Assembly: GCA_002423545.1 (NCBI GenBank)
Contig: DIWP01000056.1
Coordinates: 1 to 64,000 of the forward strand
DNA from: Thermoleophilia bacterium UBA6103
GTDB lineage: Bacteria > Actinomycetota > Thermoleophilia > UBA2241
Direction: 5' to 3'
DNA length: 64,000 nucleotides
Both the position numbers and the translations under genes were made by a program. Of this stretch, positions 36,605 to 45,230 are shown piece after piece. The notes beneath the pieces are model-generated. The model worked only from the letters and a program-made list of their open reading frames with translations. It was not told where the DNA came from and ran no database searches. How positions within the stretch are numbered: the first letter of the stretch is position 1; the number at the start of each line of letters is the position of its first letter.

Positions 36605-36819
36605 CTTTCGTGGACGTCCGGTTCCCGGCCGGCCGGCGCCGGCGGCTTGAGAGCGTGGCCCGCCGTCGTGCGGCGGCGCCCGGTCGCTGCCATACTCATC
36701 GGCGCCGCGGTCGGGTTTCTTCAGTCGGCGACGCCCGGGCGCTCGCCGAGCCGGGCGCGCAGACCCTGCCGGCAACGTCGCCTCGTTCGGGAGGTCACGC
36801 GGCGCGATAGGGTTGGGTC

Positions 36820-37740
36820 ATGGCGGACCAGACGAATGAGGTGCCACGTCAGAGACGACTGCCGAGGGACATCGGCGTGCCGACGATCGCCTGGGACGAA
36901 TGGCAGCTTGAGCGGGCGCTCGAACGCGCCGCCGCCTACGCGGAGCTCGTCGAGATCTACTCCGACGGCATGCACAGCCTTCTCTCGTCCGGGAATCGCG
37001 CCGCGGCGCGGCGCAGCGGTCTGAGATTCACCGTGCATGGACCCTACGACGGGCTGGAGATCGGCAGCCGCAAGGAGAGACACCGGTGGGCTGCCGTGCA
37101 GACCCATCGTCGTCACCTTGAGGCCTCCGCCGAGATCGGCGCCACGCGGTACGTGGTCCACCCGGACTTTGCCGCGAAGGTCTACAAGCCGGCGGCCGCT
37201 TCGAGTTGCCGGTACGAGCGCGGATGGGGTCGCGACGAACGGGTGGTGGCGGCGCTTCAGACCAGCTTTGCGGAGCTGGAGGACCTGCAACGGGAGACCG
37301 GCGTCCGTGTCGTGATCGAGAACATGCCGGCGCCCGGTCACTCGCATCTGCACGGGCGCGAGGACCTGACGTGTGGTCGGCCGGGGCACCTCGACGATCA
37401 GGCGCTCGACCTCGGCGAGCTGGGCTTTGTGCTCGATGCCGGTCACGCGGCCATCTGCGGCACCCTGCATGGGTTCCTCGCCGATCCGCCGCCGGGGTTC
37501 GCACATGTGCACCTCCACGACAACAAGGGGAGCGAGGAAGCCGGTGATCCGCACCTGGCGCTGGGTCAGGGCGTGGTCGACGTGCGCGCTGTGCTGGGTG
37601 CCGCTCGCCGCGCCGGGGCGACGGTGATCCTGGAGCTGGGCGACGAAAGTCGGCTGCGGCAGTCGATCGCCTATCTGGATCTGGAAGGGATGCTGGACGA
37701 CGGACCAGCGAGGCACGACGATCGGAGGGGTGTGGAGTGA
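36820..37740 (+). CDS. Xylose-isomerase-like TIM-barrel protein
   Basis: The 306-residue protein has the AP-endonuclease-2/xylose-isomerase TIM-barrel fold: GVPTIAWDEWQLERALE, FTVHGPYDG, YVVHPDF, VVIENMPAP with a metal-binding Glu, LDAGHAAI with metal Asp and His, and HVHLHDNKG. Such proteins are sugar epimerases/isomerases, endonuclease IV relatives or uncharacterised hydrolases; the substrate cannot be inferred here. Its last codon overlaps the GTG of the HIT-protein gene (GTGA), so the two are translationally coupled. Confidence 0.8.
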   Translation: MADQTNEVPRQRRLPRDIGVPTIAWDEWQLERALERAAAYAELVEIYSDGMHSLLSSGNRAAARRSGLRFTVHGPYDGLEIGSRKERHRWAAVQTHRRHLEASAEIGATRYVVHPDFAAKVYKPAAASSCRYERGWGRDERVVAALQTSFAELEDLQRETGVRVVIENMPAPGHSHLHGREDLTCGRPGHLDDQALDLGELGFVLDAGHAAICGTLHGFLADPPPGFAHVHLHDNKGSEEAGDPHLALGQGVVDVRAVLGAARRAGATVILELGDESRLRQSIAYLDLEGMLDDGPARHDDRRGVE

Positions 37741-38123
37741 GTGAGGGCTGTCCATTCTGCGCGCGCATCGCCACCGGCGAGGTGATCGGCGAGGAGGGGA
37801 CGGCGGTGGCGTTCCCGGACGCCGTCCCCGTCACGCGTGGTCACACGCTCGTGGTGCCGCGGCGGCACGAGCCCGACCTGCTCGGCCTGAGCACGCAGGA
37901 GCTCGACGACATGTGGCACCTGGCGCGCCGGCTCTGCACCGAGCTGGCCGCCGAGCTCGGCGCCGACGGCTTCAATCTGGGTGTCAACGTGGGGCGCGCG
38001 GCCGGTCAGACGGTGGCGCACGCCCACCTGCATGTCATGCCGCGCTATCTCGGTGACACCGGCGATCCGCGCGGCGGCGTGCGCTGGATCTTTCCGAGCA
38101 GCGCGCGCTACTGGCAGACGTGA
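37737..38123 (+). CDS. HIT family nucleotide hydrolase
   Basis: The 128-residue HIT protein carries CPFCARIATGE at the N-terminus (a CxxC pair as in zinc-containing HIT proteins) and the histidine triad HAHLHVMPR near residue 98. HIT enzymes hydrolyse nucleoside phosphoramidates or dinucleoside polyphosphates. The product is full length for the family. GTG 37737 overlaps the preceding stop. Confidence 0.93.
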   Translation: MSEGCPFCARIATGEVIGEEGTAVAFPDAVPVTRGHTLVVPRRHEPDLLGLSTQELDDMWHLARRLCTELAAELGADGFNLGVNVGRAAGQTVAHAHLHVMPRYLGDTGDPRGGVRWIFPSSARYWQT

Positions 38124-38158
38124 GCGGGTGAGAGACCACCGGCGGACGTGGGGGGGAG

Positions 38159-38647
38159 ATGGGGGAGAAGGCCAGGTATGCGCGCAGCTCGCGCTCGTGC
38201 GATCTGCTGCGCATGACGCCGGCCCTGGCCGAGGCCATCAGGGTCTGGGCTGACGATCGCGGGCAGACGTCGCTGCTTGCCGAGGTGACGGCCGGCTGCG
38301 AGACGCGGTCGGAGCTGGTCGGCCGACGCGGGCTCATGATGCGCATGATGAGGATGCCGGAGCGGACTCTGCTGGGCGCCGTTCTGACGCCGGCGTGGCT
38401 GGTGTGGGCGGTGCGCCCTGAGGACGAGGAGCCGACCGTGCTGGGCGTGCGCCTGGCGGCGGTCGAGATCACCGACTACGCGCGGAGCCGGGCCGCCGGC
38501 CTGGTGCCAGACGCCGGCGTCTACGTCGCCGGTCTGCTCGGGCCGTCGATGCAGCCGGGGACCATCTTCGTCGGACTGGCCGACGACCCTGACGGCAGGG
38601 CGTTCAAGGAGCGGCTGCTGCAGGCGTGGCGGGCCGCCCAGTCCTGA
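38159..38647 (+). CDS. Uncharacterised 162-aa protein, paralogue A
   Basis: I do not recognise this family. The soluble 162-residue protein shares a common plan with the product at 43169-43657: a MTPALAEAIRVWA opening, AGCET, RM...P.R...GA.LTP.WLVWA, an EITDY motif, G...P..IFVGL..DP.GRAFKE and a final LxAWRAAQ. Both starts follow a run of G (here GGGGGGAG before ATG 38159). The conserved GAxLTPxWLVWA and DPxGxAFKExxLxAW segments suggest a compact PH- or Sm-like beta domain ending in a helix. It stands 35 bases after the HIT gene. Confidence 0.75.
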   Translation: MGEKARYARSSRSCDLLRMTPALAEAIRVWADDRGQTSLLAEVTAGCETRSELVGRRGLMMRMMRMPERTLLGAVLTPAWLVWAVRPEDEEPTVLGVRLAAVEITDYARSRAAGLVPDAGVYVAGLLGPSMQPGTIFVGLADDPDGRAFKERLLQAWRAAQS

Positions 38648-38723
38648 TCGCGGCCGTCATATTGCGGGTCTGGGAAGGGTGACGGACGCCGGCGGCGATC
38701 GGCCTGAAGTGTGTCGTGCCGTT

Positions 38724-38743
38724 CCTTAAGGCTCAACTTAAGG
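38724..38743. promoter_or_regulatory. Inverted repeat upstream of the CAP-domain gene
   Basis: CCTTAAG (38724-38730) and CTTAAGG (38737-38743) form a 7-bp dyad with six bases between, unusually AT-rich for this genome. It lies 110 bases before the CAP-protein ATG and could be an operator. No regulator gene is adjacent. Confidence 0.4.
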
Positions 38744-38852
38744 ATGAGAGTCAGTCCGCACGCTGTCAGAAACACCTTCGAGGCGTCGTTGGACACAGCA
38801 GACACCCCGCTCGCTGCTGCCCTGTGGACACCCCGCCCGGAGGAGGAGCCTG

Positions 38853-39464
38853 ATGACCCATGCCGCACATCCGTCTGCCCGCATGCGTGCCGCCGGAGCA
38901 TCGCCGGAGGCATCGCCGTGGCTCGCGCCGCGCCGCCTGCGGCGTATCGTCGGCGTCGCGTGTCTCGCTGCGACAGCCGGCCTTGCCTGTGCCGGCGCGA
39001 TCGAACCCCCCGAGGCCGATGCGGCCGCCCGCCTGACGAAGGCGGAGCGCGCCGTCGTCAAGCTGATCAACGCCGAGCGCGCCAAGCGGGGACTGAGGAA
39101 GCTACGGGTGCGGGTGACGCTCAGCCGGGCAGCCGACCGCCACTCACGTGAGATGCTTCGCCGCCAGTACTTCGGGCATCGCTCGGCGAACGGCGGCTCT
39201 GTGGCGACGCGGGTCGCCAGGGCCGGCTACCTCGGCCGGCGCTGCGCTCGCTGGAGCGTCGGCGAGACGCTGGCCGGCGGCGCCGGTCTCTATGCCACAC
39301 CACAGGTGGTGGTGCGGATGTTCCTCAGAAGCAAGCGGCATCGCGCCGTGCTGCTCAGCAGGCGCTGGCGGGACATCGGTGTCGGCCGCATCAGGGGTAC
39401 CTTCCGTGGCCAGGCCGCCACGACGCTCACGACCGTCGACTTCGGTCTGCGCGTCACCTGGTGA
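38853..39464 (+). CDS. Secreted CAP-domain (SCP/PR1-like) protein
   Basis: The 203-residue protein has a long basic N-terminus and a hydrophobic export segment (about residues 30-49), then a CAP domain: LTKAERAVVKLINAERAKRG, LSRAADRHSREMLRRQYFGH, WSVGETLAGGAG and a final TTLTTVDFGLRVTW. Conserved His and Glu of the CAP cleft are visible. Bacterial CAP proteins are extracellular with unknown or cell-wall-related activity. ATG 38853 follows GGAGGAGGAG. It converges with the DUF2252 gene, and the two stop codons are separated by 55 bases that contain a duplicated 17-mer. Confidence 0.87.
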   Translation: MTHAAHPSARMRAAGASPEASPWLAPRRLRRIVGVACLAATAGLACAGAIEPPEADAAARLTKAERAVVKLINAERAKRGLRKLRVRVTLSRAADRHSREMLRRQYFGHRSANGGSVATRVARAGYLGRRCARWSVGETLAGGAGLYATPQVVVRMFLRSKRHRAVLLSRRWRDIGVGRIRGTFRGQAATTLTTVDFGLRVTW

Positions 39465-39482
39465 GCTGCGGCGCGGACGTCC

Positions 39483-39532
39483 GCGGTCAGACGCCGGTCG
39501 TGCGACGGCGGCGCTGCGGTCAGACGCCGGTC
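39483..39532. repeat. Direct repeat, 17 nt x 2
   Basis: GCGGTCAGACGCCGGTC occurs at 39483-39499 and 39516-39532 (period 33). The second copy contains the last codons and stop of the DUF2252 gene, so the gene end has been duplicated into the intergenic space. Confidence 0.85.
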
Positions 39533-41109
39533 TCGGCGGCGACGCGACCGCTCCTGACGGCCGCTACCAGACGCTGGTGGTCGCGCTCGTTCTGATCAGC
39601 GTAGGCGGCGGCGAAGTCGGCGATGGCCTGCGGGAACACGTCGCCGCTGCCGAGGTACGCGGCTATGGCGATGCGATCGCCGGAGCGCGCGTGGGCACGG
39701 GCCAGCGTCCACGCGCACATCTGCGTGTAGATCCGGAGGCCCTCCGGCGAGTACCGTTCCACATCGGCCGAGCCTTTTCCGTCCCAGAGCTGCCGGACGT
39801 AGTAGTCACGCCGCTCTCCGTCGATCCCGGCCATCCTCGTCCAGCCCAGCATCACGTCGCCGGTCGCCTGCATGAGACGCTGCCCCTCGACCACCCGGCG
39901 ACCGTGGTTCGAGAAGGGGCTCTCTCCGGCGTAGCGCTCCAGCACCGACTCGTCGGCCTCCTTGAACTGCAGGAAGAGCGGGTCGTTCTCGTCGCGACCC
40001 AGGAGCAGCCCGATCCAGCACCGGGTGCCGACACTCCCGACGCCGACGACCTTTCTGGCGAGGTCGATCGCTTTGTAGCCCTCCAGGAGTCGGCGGCGAT
40101 CGTTCGGCAGGCTCGCGCGGTAGGCTCGATAGATCTGCTGCAGGGCGGCGCGCTCGTGCTCCAGCGCCGCGGGCTCGACAAGCTCTCTCAGGGGGACAAG
40201 GAGGGGCGGGTCGCTGCGGATGCGGAGCCGGCCGTCGACGACGTGAGCCAGCTTGGACAGGGCGCGCAGGCTGTCTTTGGCGCGCGCCCTGTCCAGGAGC
40301 TGCTCGCCGCGGTCGGCGACCTCGTCGCTGGCCGCCCTCTTGCTGGGCCGCGCGGCGGCGGACGCGCTGCGCCACGCCTCGATGAGCTCGATGGGATCCA
40401 GACGGGCGTACCAGACCTGGAGGTTCGTCGCGGCGGCGAAGTCGGCCATGGCGTCTCGATACCTGCGCGCCACGGTCAGTAGCAGGCGGCGGCGGAGCTT
40501 GTCGCTGAACGAGGCGGCGCGCGCCGCGACCTCGATGCTGGCAGCCAGGCGCTTGAGGTCCCATTCCCACGGACCGATCGAGGTCTCGTCGAAGTCGTTG
40601 ATGTCGAAGACGAGGCGACGATCGGGGGCGTCGAACACACCGAAGTTGACCAGGTGGGCATCGCCGCAGAGCTGCACCGGCAGGCCGCAGCGAGGCGTGG
40701 TGGCCAGGTCGCCGGCCATGACCGCGGCGGCGCCGCGGAAGAAGGCAAACGGTGAGCCGAGCATGCGACCGTAGCGGATGGGGACCAGTTCGGCGACGCG
40801 GCTGCGAGCCTGCTCCTCCAGCACATCGACGGGGTCGGGCCGGCTGTCCGGCGGCGACCACTGCGCCTGACTGCTGCGCGGCGTCTCGGCCCGGGCGGTC
40901 TTGCCGATCGCCGCGCGCTGGTCGGGGCTGAGGTGGGGTACCGGCGCCGTGATCAGCGGCTCCTGGTCGGCGACCGAGACGGCCGTTGGGATCGGCGCCG
41001 TGCCCGCGCGCGGGCTGCTCACCGGTCTTCCTGTGGCCTTGCTCGAAGAGCGGCTGTCCGTCTGTGGGACCGCCCTGGCGGGTCTCGTCCGCGTCTTCTT
41101 GTCGGCCAC
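39520..41109 (-). CDS. DUF2252 family protein
   Basis: The 529-residue protein belongs to DUF2252, a kinase-like-fold family (distantly related to HipA/APH phosphotransferases) of unknown function common in Actinobacteria. Visible are FFRGAAAVMAGDLA, VQLCGDAHLVNFGVF and FDINDFDETSIGPWEWDLKR, the catalytic-loop-like region, followed by GVGSVGTRCWIGLLLGRD and the C-terminal YYVRQLWDGKGS. The N-terminal ~80 residues are Pro/Ala/Arg-rich and probably disordered. GTG 41109 is chosen for the upstream GGGAGG; the frame is open to 41256. It is divergent from the amidase gene. Confidence 0.85.
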   Translation of the reverse strand: MADKKTRTRPARAVPQTDSRSSSKATGRPVSSPRAGTAPIPTAVSVADQEPLITAPVPHLSPDQRAAIGKTARAETPRSSQAQWSPPDSRPDPVDVLEEQARSRVAELVPIRYGRMLGSPFAFFRGAAAVMAGDLATTPRCGLPVQLCGDAHLVNFGVFDAPDRRLVFDINDFDETSIGPWEWDLKRLAASIEVAARAASFSDKLRRRLLLTVARRYRDAMADFAAATNLQVWYARLDPIELIEAWRSASAAARPSKRAASDEVADRGEQLLDRARAKDSLRALSKLAHVVDGRLRIRSDPPLLVPLRELVEPAALEHERAALQQIYRAYRASLPNDRRRLLEGYKAIDLARKVVGVGSVGTRCWIGLLLGRDENDPLFLQFKEADESVLERYAGESPFSNHGRRVVEGQRLMQATGDVMLGWTRMAGIDGERRDYYVRQLWDGKGSADVERYSPEGLRIYTQMCAWTLARAHARSGDRIAIAAYLGSGDVFPQAIADFAAAYADQNERDHQRLVAAVRSGRVAAETGV

Positions 41110-41459
41110 GGCCGGCCTCCCGTGCGTCGGGGCGCCCGGCGGATGCCGAGCTGCAGCGGATTCTACGCCCCCCGCGATCGACCCTGTCGGGACGCCGGTC
41201 GCCGGGCCGTGACCGCAGTACGTGTGGCGCGCACGGTCGCGGACGGCCGGCAGCACGCACGAGGGGCCTCGCGATAGCAGGCGGACAGGGCGTACTCATG
41301 GCCGCCGCGGCAGGTCGTTCGGCCTGCCGGGAACGGCGGCGGCTAATGTCTGCCGCCGAACGCCCGTTACCCTAGGTGTGACCCCGGCCGAGCCGCCACG
41401 GTGCACTGTATGAAGGGAGCCGGTCGCCCGGCGACGATGATGACGAAGCGAACCCATCG
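41110..41459. other. Divergent intergenic region between DUF2252 and amidase genes
   Basis: About 350 bases separate the two divergent starts. TAATGT (41344-41349) and TACCCTAGGT near 41369 are the only AT-rich promoter-like patches and neither has a clear -35. No gene is supported. Confidence 0.5.
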
Positions 41460-43064
41460 ATGACGACGAATCGCGGCCATCGCGAAGCGACCCGACCGCG
41501 GGCGCTCCGGCGACTGTGGTACGCGGTCGCTGTCATGACCGGCCTGGCCGTGGCGCTGTTGGCGACGGCCTGGCTGCTGCCGCGCATGAGTGACGCGGCG
41601 AGCCGCTGGCTGGAAGAGGACCCGGTGCGAGCCCGTGCCGTAGCCGTCGACGGCGTCGAGGAGGGTGAGGTCCCCGTTGACCTCGACCTCACACGTACCG
41701 ACGAGCGGCGGGTCGAGCGGCGCGGGACGGCGATCGTCGACGCCGGCATCCGGTTCAACCTGCTGGGCGCCTTTGGCCGTGAGCGGCAGCAGGGCGGTGC
41801 GTCCGGGAAGGTGGCCGAGGTCGTCCTTCGAGTGAGCACCGACGGTGAGCGCTGGTCGCCCTGGATCACGCTCGAGCTGGAGCCTGCGCCACGCGAGCAG
41901 TACGAGCCCACGCGGTCGGCGGTCGCCGCCCGCGCCGAGCTGGTCTCCGAGCCGGTGTGGGTCGGGGAGGCCCGTTTCGTCGAGTTCCGGCGCAGCGGGC
42001 CGGTACGCGACCTGCGCTTCTCGTTCACCAACAGCCTCGGCGATGCCACGTTGAGCGATCGTCTTGCCGGGTCGCTGAGGAGCGTCGTCGCCACGATCGC
42101 CGGCATTGGGCGGACCGGCGCCGCCCTGGCCGACGAAGCCGTCGCACCCGGCATGCCGGCGATCGTCACCCGGCAGCAGTGGGCGGCCGACGAGACGTGG
42201 CGTCGCGCCGCGCCTCTCTATGCCGACGTCAAGATGGCGTTCGTGCATCATACGGCCGGCCTCAACACCTACACGGCCGAGGAGGCCCCGGCGGTGGTGC
42301 GGGCGGTCTACAGCTACCACGCCCGCACGCTCGGCTTCAACGATATCGGCTACAATTTCCTCGTCGACCGCTTCGGGGTGATCTACGAGGGACGCTACGG
42401 CGGCATGGACCAGGGAGTCGTCGGCGCCCAGGTGCTGGGCTTCAACACCGGCAGCACCGGCGTCTCTGTGATGGGACACTTCGTCGACGAAGTGCCGCCG
42501 GCCGCGGCGCTCGATTCGCTGGCCCGGTTGCTGGCCTGGAAGCTGGGAGTGCACGGCATCGATCCTACGTCGCCGGTGACGATGCGCTGTGGGACCAGTG
42601 ACAAGTTCAAGGCCGGTCAGTACGTCACCCTGCCCGCCATCAGCGGTCATCGCGACGCCAACTACACGACCTGTCCCGGAGATGCCTTCTACGCTGCTCT
42701 CCCGGGAGTCCGTGAGGCCGCAGAGGGACTCTCGGGGTCGCCGCGCGTGCTGTACACAAAGGCGCTGCGCAACTTCGGTACGCGGCGCGGTCGGGTGGCC
42801 ACCTTCCGCTTCAAGGCCTTCTACACGCCGGGCAGCGCCGACACGCAGACGTACACGCGGGGCGTCGTCATCCTCAAGGTACGCGATGCCCGGGGCCGGT
42901 CGCGGTACACCAAGGTGTATAAGGCGGCCCGCCTCAACCGCGTGCTGCGGCACAGCAGGCGCCTCTTCCTCAAGCCCGGCGCCTACCGCTACTTCATCTA
43001 CGCCTCGCTCCCCGACGGCACGCAGCAGCAGAAGCTCGGCTCCGGCCGGATCAAGGTGCGCTGA
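41460..43064 (+). CDS. Secreted N-acetylmuramoyl-L-alanine amidase (Amidase_2/PGRP)
   Basis: The zinc amidase cleaves the MurNAc-L-Ala bond of peptidoglycan outside the membrane. The 534-residue protein has an N-terminal membrane segment (about 20-42) and a ~180-residue beta-rich region with repeated STDGERWSPW-type motifs. A PGRP-type amidase domain (about residues 235-425) follows, carrying the zinc ligands in FVHHTAG, SGHRD and CPGD and the catalytic Tyr region HARTLGFNDIGYNFLVDRFG. A C-terminal beta-sandwich resembles the end of the NHL protein (basic YTKVYKAARLN, GSGRIKVR). ATG 41460 lacks a good Shine-Dalgarno. The domain order is that of actinobacterial wall amidases. Confidence 0.92.
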   Translation: MTTNRGHREATRPRALRRLWYAVAVMTGLAVALLATAWLLPRMSDAASRWLEEDPVRARAVAVDGVEEGEVPVDLDLTRTDERRVERRGTAIVDAGIRFNLLGAFGRERQQGGASGKVAEVVLRVSTDGERWSPWITLELEPAPREQYEPTRSAVAARAELVSEPVWVGEARFVEFRRSGPVRDLRFSFTNSLGDATLSDRLAGSLRSVVATIAGIGRTGAALADEAVAPGMPAIVTRQQWAADETWRRAAPLYADVKMAFVHHTAGLNTYTAEEAPAVVRAVYSYHARTLGFNDIGYNFLVDRFGVIYEGRYGGMDQGVVGAQVLGFNTGSTGVSVMGHFVDEVPPAAALDSLARLLAWKLGVHGIDPTSPVTMRCGTSDKFKAGQYVTLPAISGHRDANYTTCPGDAFYAALPGVREAAEGLSGSPRVLYTKALRNFGTRRGRVATFRFKAFYTPGSADTQTYTRGVVILKVRDARGRSRYTKVYKAARLNRVLRHSRRLFLKPGAYRYFIYASLPDGTQQQKLGSGRIKVR

Positions 43065-43168
43065 GGTCTCGCCGCCTCGCTTGTGCCGGGACACTGCGGA
43101 CGGCATACTGCGACTACGGCTCATGAGCGATGAACGCCGGACGTCCAAGTCCGGCGGTGGGGGGATGG

Positions 43169-43657
43169 ATGAGCGTCTACACGCGGGGGTCGCGGAAGTG
43201 CGGCCTCGACTCGATGACACCGGCGCTGGCTGAGGCGCTGCGGCAGTGGGCTCAGGATCTGTACTCGGATTCGGTGCTGGAGAACGCCGTCGCCGGCTGC
43301 GAGACGGTCTCTGAGCGGCGCCACGCGGCCGGCGTCTTCGGCCGCATGCAGAGCCTGCCCCGGCGCGTGGCGTGCGGCGCCCTGCTCACACCGGAATGGC
43401 TGGTCTGGGCGACGATCGCCGACGACGCCGAGCCACGCGTGATCGGGGTGCCCCTGCTGGACTTCGAGATCGTCGACTATCGCACCACCGACGACTACCG
43501 GCGGATGCTCGACAACGGCCTGCAGGTGAGCGGTTGCATCGGCGCCGACGCCGAGCCGGCCTCATGCTTCATCGGCCTCGGCGAAGACCCACCCGGCGAG
43601 GCCTTCAAGGAGAAGGTGCTGGCCGCCTGGAGCACGGCGCGCGCGGCAGCCGGCTGA
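43169..43657 (+). CDS. Uncharacterised 162-aa protein, paralogue B
   Basis: This is a paralogue of the product at 38159-38647, of the same length and motif order: DSMTPALAEALRQWAQD, AGCETVSER, RMQSLPRRVACGALLTPEWL, VIGVPLLDFEIVDY, ASCFIGLGEDPPGEAFKEK and AAWSTARAA. The fold and function are unknown. ATG 43169 is chosen because the start context (G-run then ATG) and the N-terminal alignment to the paralogue agree; the frame also has an ATG at 43130. The gene lies alone after the amidase gene and converges with the Fe-S protein gene. Confidence 0.75.
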   Translation: MSVYTRGSRKCGLDSMTPALAEALRQWAQDLYSDSVLENAVAGCETVSERRHAAGVFGRMQSLPRRVACGALLTPEWLVWATIADDAEPRVIGVPLLDFEIVDYRTTDDYRRMLDNGLQVSGCIGADAEPASCFIGLGEDPPGEAFKEKVLAAWSTARAAAG

Positions 43658-43755
43658 GCCGCGCGCAGGTCGCGCCGGAGCCGCTCCGTCTGTGTTGCAC
43701 GCGCGGCGCCCGGTCCGGCCGGGCGGCGCGCGTCGGCGCCGCCGTCTGACCGGCG

Positions 43756-44853
43756 CTAGCGGTTGCGGAGACGTTCCGCGCCCCAGGCCTCCGGGTCGGC
43801 CGGCGGCGCCGTGACCCGCGCCTCCGGCAGACGCCGTAGGGTGACTGCCTCGCTGGGGCAGCCGGTGACGCAGACGCCGCAACCGATGCAGCGCTCGGCG
43901 TCGACTACGGCGAAGCACTGGTCGCCCGGCTCGCCGCGCGCCGCGACGCCGATCGCATCGATCTGACAGCGCTCCTCGCAGGTCCCGCAGCCGGTACACG
44001 CTTCAAGATCGACGACCGCCTCGTAGTTGCTGACCACGGCGTTCTCGACCCGCCACTCGGTGAGGCTGCGCAGGAAATGACAGCAGCAGCCGCAGCAGTT
44101 GCAGACGAACTCCCAGCCGCTGCCGATGTTGGTGGCCACGTGCACCAGTCCCAGGCGGTCGGTCTCGGCGAGCAGGTCGAGCGCCTCCTCCTGCGAGATG
44201 ACGCCGGCGCCGTCTTCGGGGACCGTGTCGTGGAGGATCATGCAGACGTGGGTCGGGAACTCGCAGGTGTGACCGAGCTTGGCACGTTCGAGGCGGCAGA
44301 CGCAGTCGTTGACGGTCACCGCGGCCGCCTGTTCGATGACTCGTCGCACGTCGTCGTAGGGCAGGATCCAGTCGGCGCGGGCGGCGTCGGGGGCGGGCAG
44401 CACGCGGCCGATCGGGGGATCGGCGCCCATGATGCCGGCGGCGCCGCCCTCGGTCATGTACCGCTCCATGAGCGCCGCCGCCTCGGCGCTCATCGTCGGT
44501 ACCAGCGCGTCGAAGATGCCGGGCCAGAAGGGGCCGAGCCGCCAGACGGGCGACGTCGCGGCGGCGTCGCGCGTCGTCTGATACGCCTCGATACGTTCAG
44601 CCGCATCGAAGGCGGCCAGTCCGTCGAGACGGCGGGTGGTCTCTGCCTCCGGAAGGCCCGCCCGCTGCGCGATCTCGGCGACCGTCAGCGGCCGATGACC
44701 CATCACGGCTGCCACCTGCGCCGACTCGATGGGGATCAGGGCGGCGAGCAGCTCCACCTCGACGCCCGACGCCGTGCGCGGGTAGCCGTTGGGTACCGTG
44801 TCGAGGGCCGCCGCCAGCCGTGCGTAGACCTCATCCATTGCGTCGGACGTCAT
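43756..44853 (-). CDS. HTH-like and double [4Fe-4S] ferredoxin protein with Cys cluster
   Basis: The 365-residue protein has an N-terminal winged-helix-like region (about residues 50-90, PLTVAEIAQRAGLPEAETTRRLDGL). A middle domain contains NDCVCRLERAKLGHTCEFP and the striking CNCCGCCCHFLR, and two ferredoxin-type clusters follow: CTGCGTCEERC and CIGCGVCVTGC. It is soluble, with no signal peptide. Proteins of this make-up occur mostly in anaerobes and may couple electron transfer to regulation; the exact role is unknown. The stop is TAG, one of only two in the window, and reading through it gives no conserved sequence, so I take it as a true terminator. It is followed on the same strand by nothing closer than paralogue B, which is convergent. 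Confidence 0.78.
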   Translation of the reverse strand: MTSDAMDEVYARLAAALDTVPNGYPRTASGVEVELLAALIPIESAQVAAVMGHRPLTVAEIAQRAGLPEAETTRRLDGLAAFDAAERIEAYQTTRDAAATSPVWRLGPFWPGIFDALVPTMSAEAAALMERYMTEGGAAGIMGADPPIGRVLPAPDAARADWILPYDDVRRVIEQAAAVTVNDCVCRLERAKLGHTCEFPTHVCMILHDTVPEDGAGVISQEEALDLLAETDRLGLVHVATNIGSGWEFVCNCCGCCCHFLRSLTEWRVENAVVSNYEAVVDLEACTGCGTCEERCQIDAIGVAARGEPGDQCFAVVDAERCIGCGVCVTGCPSEAVTLRRLPEARVTAPPADPEAWGAERLRNR

Positions 44854-44939
44854 GCTTCCTCCCCGTCCGCTCGGCTGTACATCCTGCCGCGCGGCGTGTC
44901 CCCTTCCCGCCGCGCTGGGCGTCCATCGTCCCTGCCGGC

Positions 44940-45230
44940 TCAGCGATCCCCGGAACTCTCACGGCGCAGCCGATCGGCCAGACGGCGCATCTCGGCGGGG
45001 TCCCAGCCGGTGACGTCGTAGGCGGCGCCGCAGATGGGGCACTCGATCAGCACCTCGCTCTTGTAGGGGAACACCGGCACGAAGAACAGCGTCACCCAGT
45101 GCCGGTACGTCGTGTGCCGCCAGCCGACCGCGTTGTGGCAGTGCGGGCACTCGTAGGTGAAGACGGTGCCGTGCGGCTGGGCCGTGCGGTGGCCGGCGCC
45201 GACGATGAAGAAGAGGCAGAAGCCGAGCAT
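44940..45230 (-). CDS. Small zinc-ribbon protein
   Basis: The 96-residue protein has a short hydrophobic N-terminus (MLGFCLFFIVGAG) and one zinc ribbon formed by CPHCHNAVGW and CPICGAAYDVTGW, separated by an aromatic FFVPVFPYKSE segment that may associate with the membrane. Its ATG overlaps the stop of the upstream DedA gene by one base, so the pair is cotranslated. The function is unknown, possibly a membrane-linked zinc-ribbon partner. Confidence 0.75.
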   Translation of the reverse strand: MLGFCLFFIVGAGHRTAQPHGTVFTYECPHCHNAVGWRHTTYRHWVTLFFVPVFPYKSEVLIECPICGAAYDVTGWDPAEMRRLADRLRRESSGDR

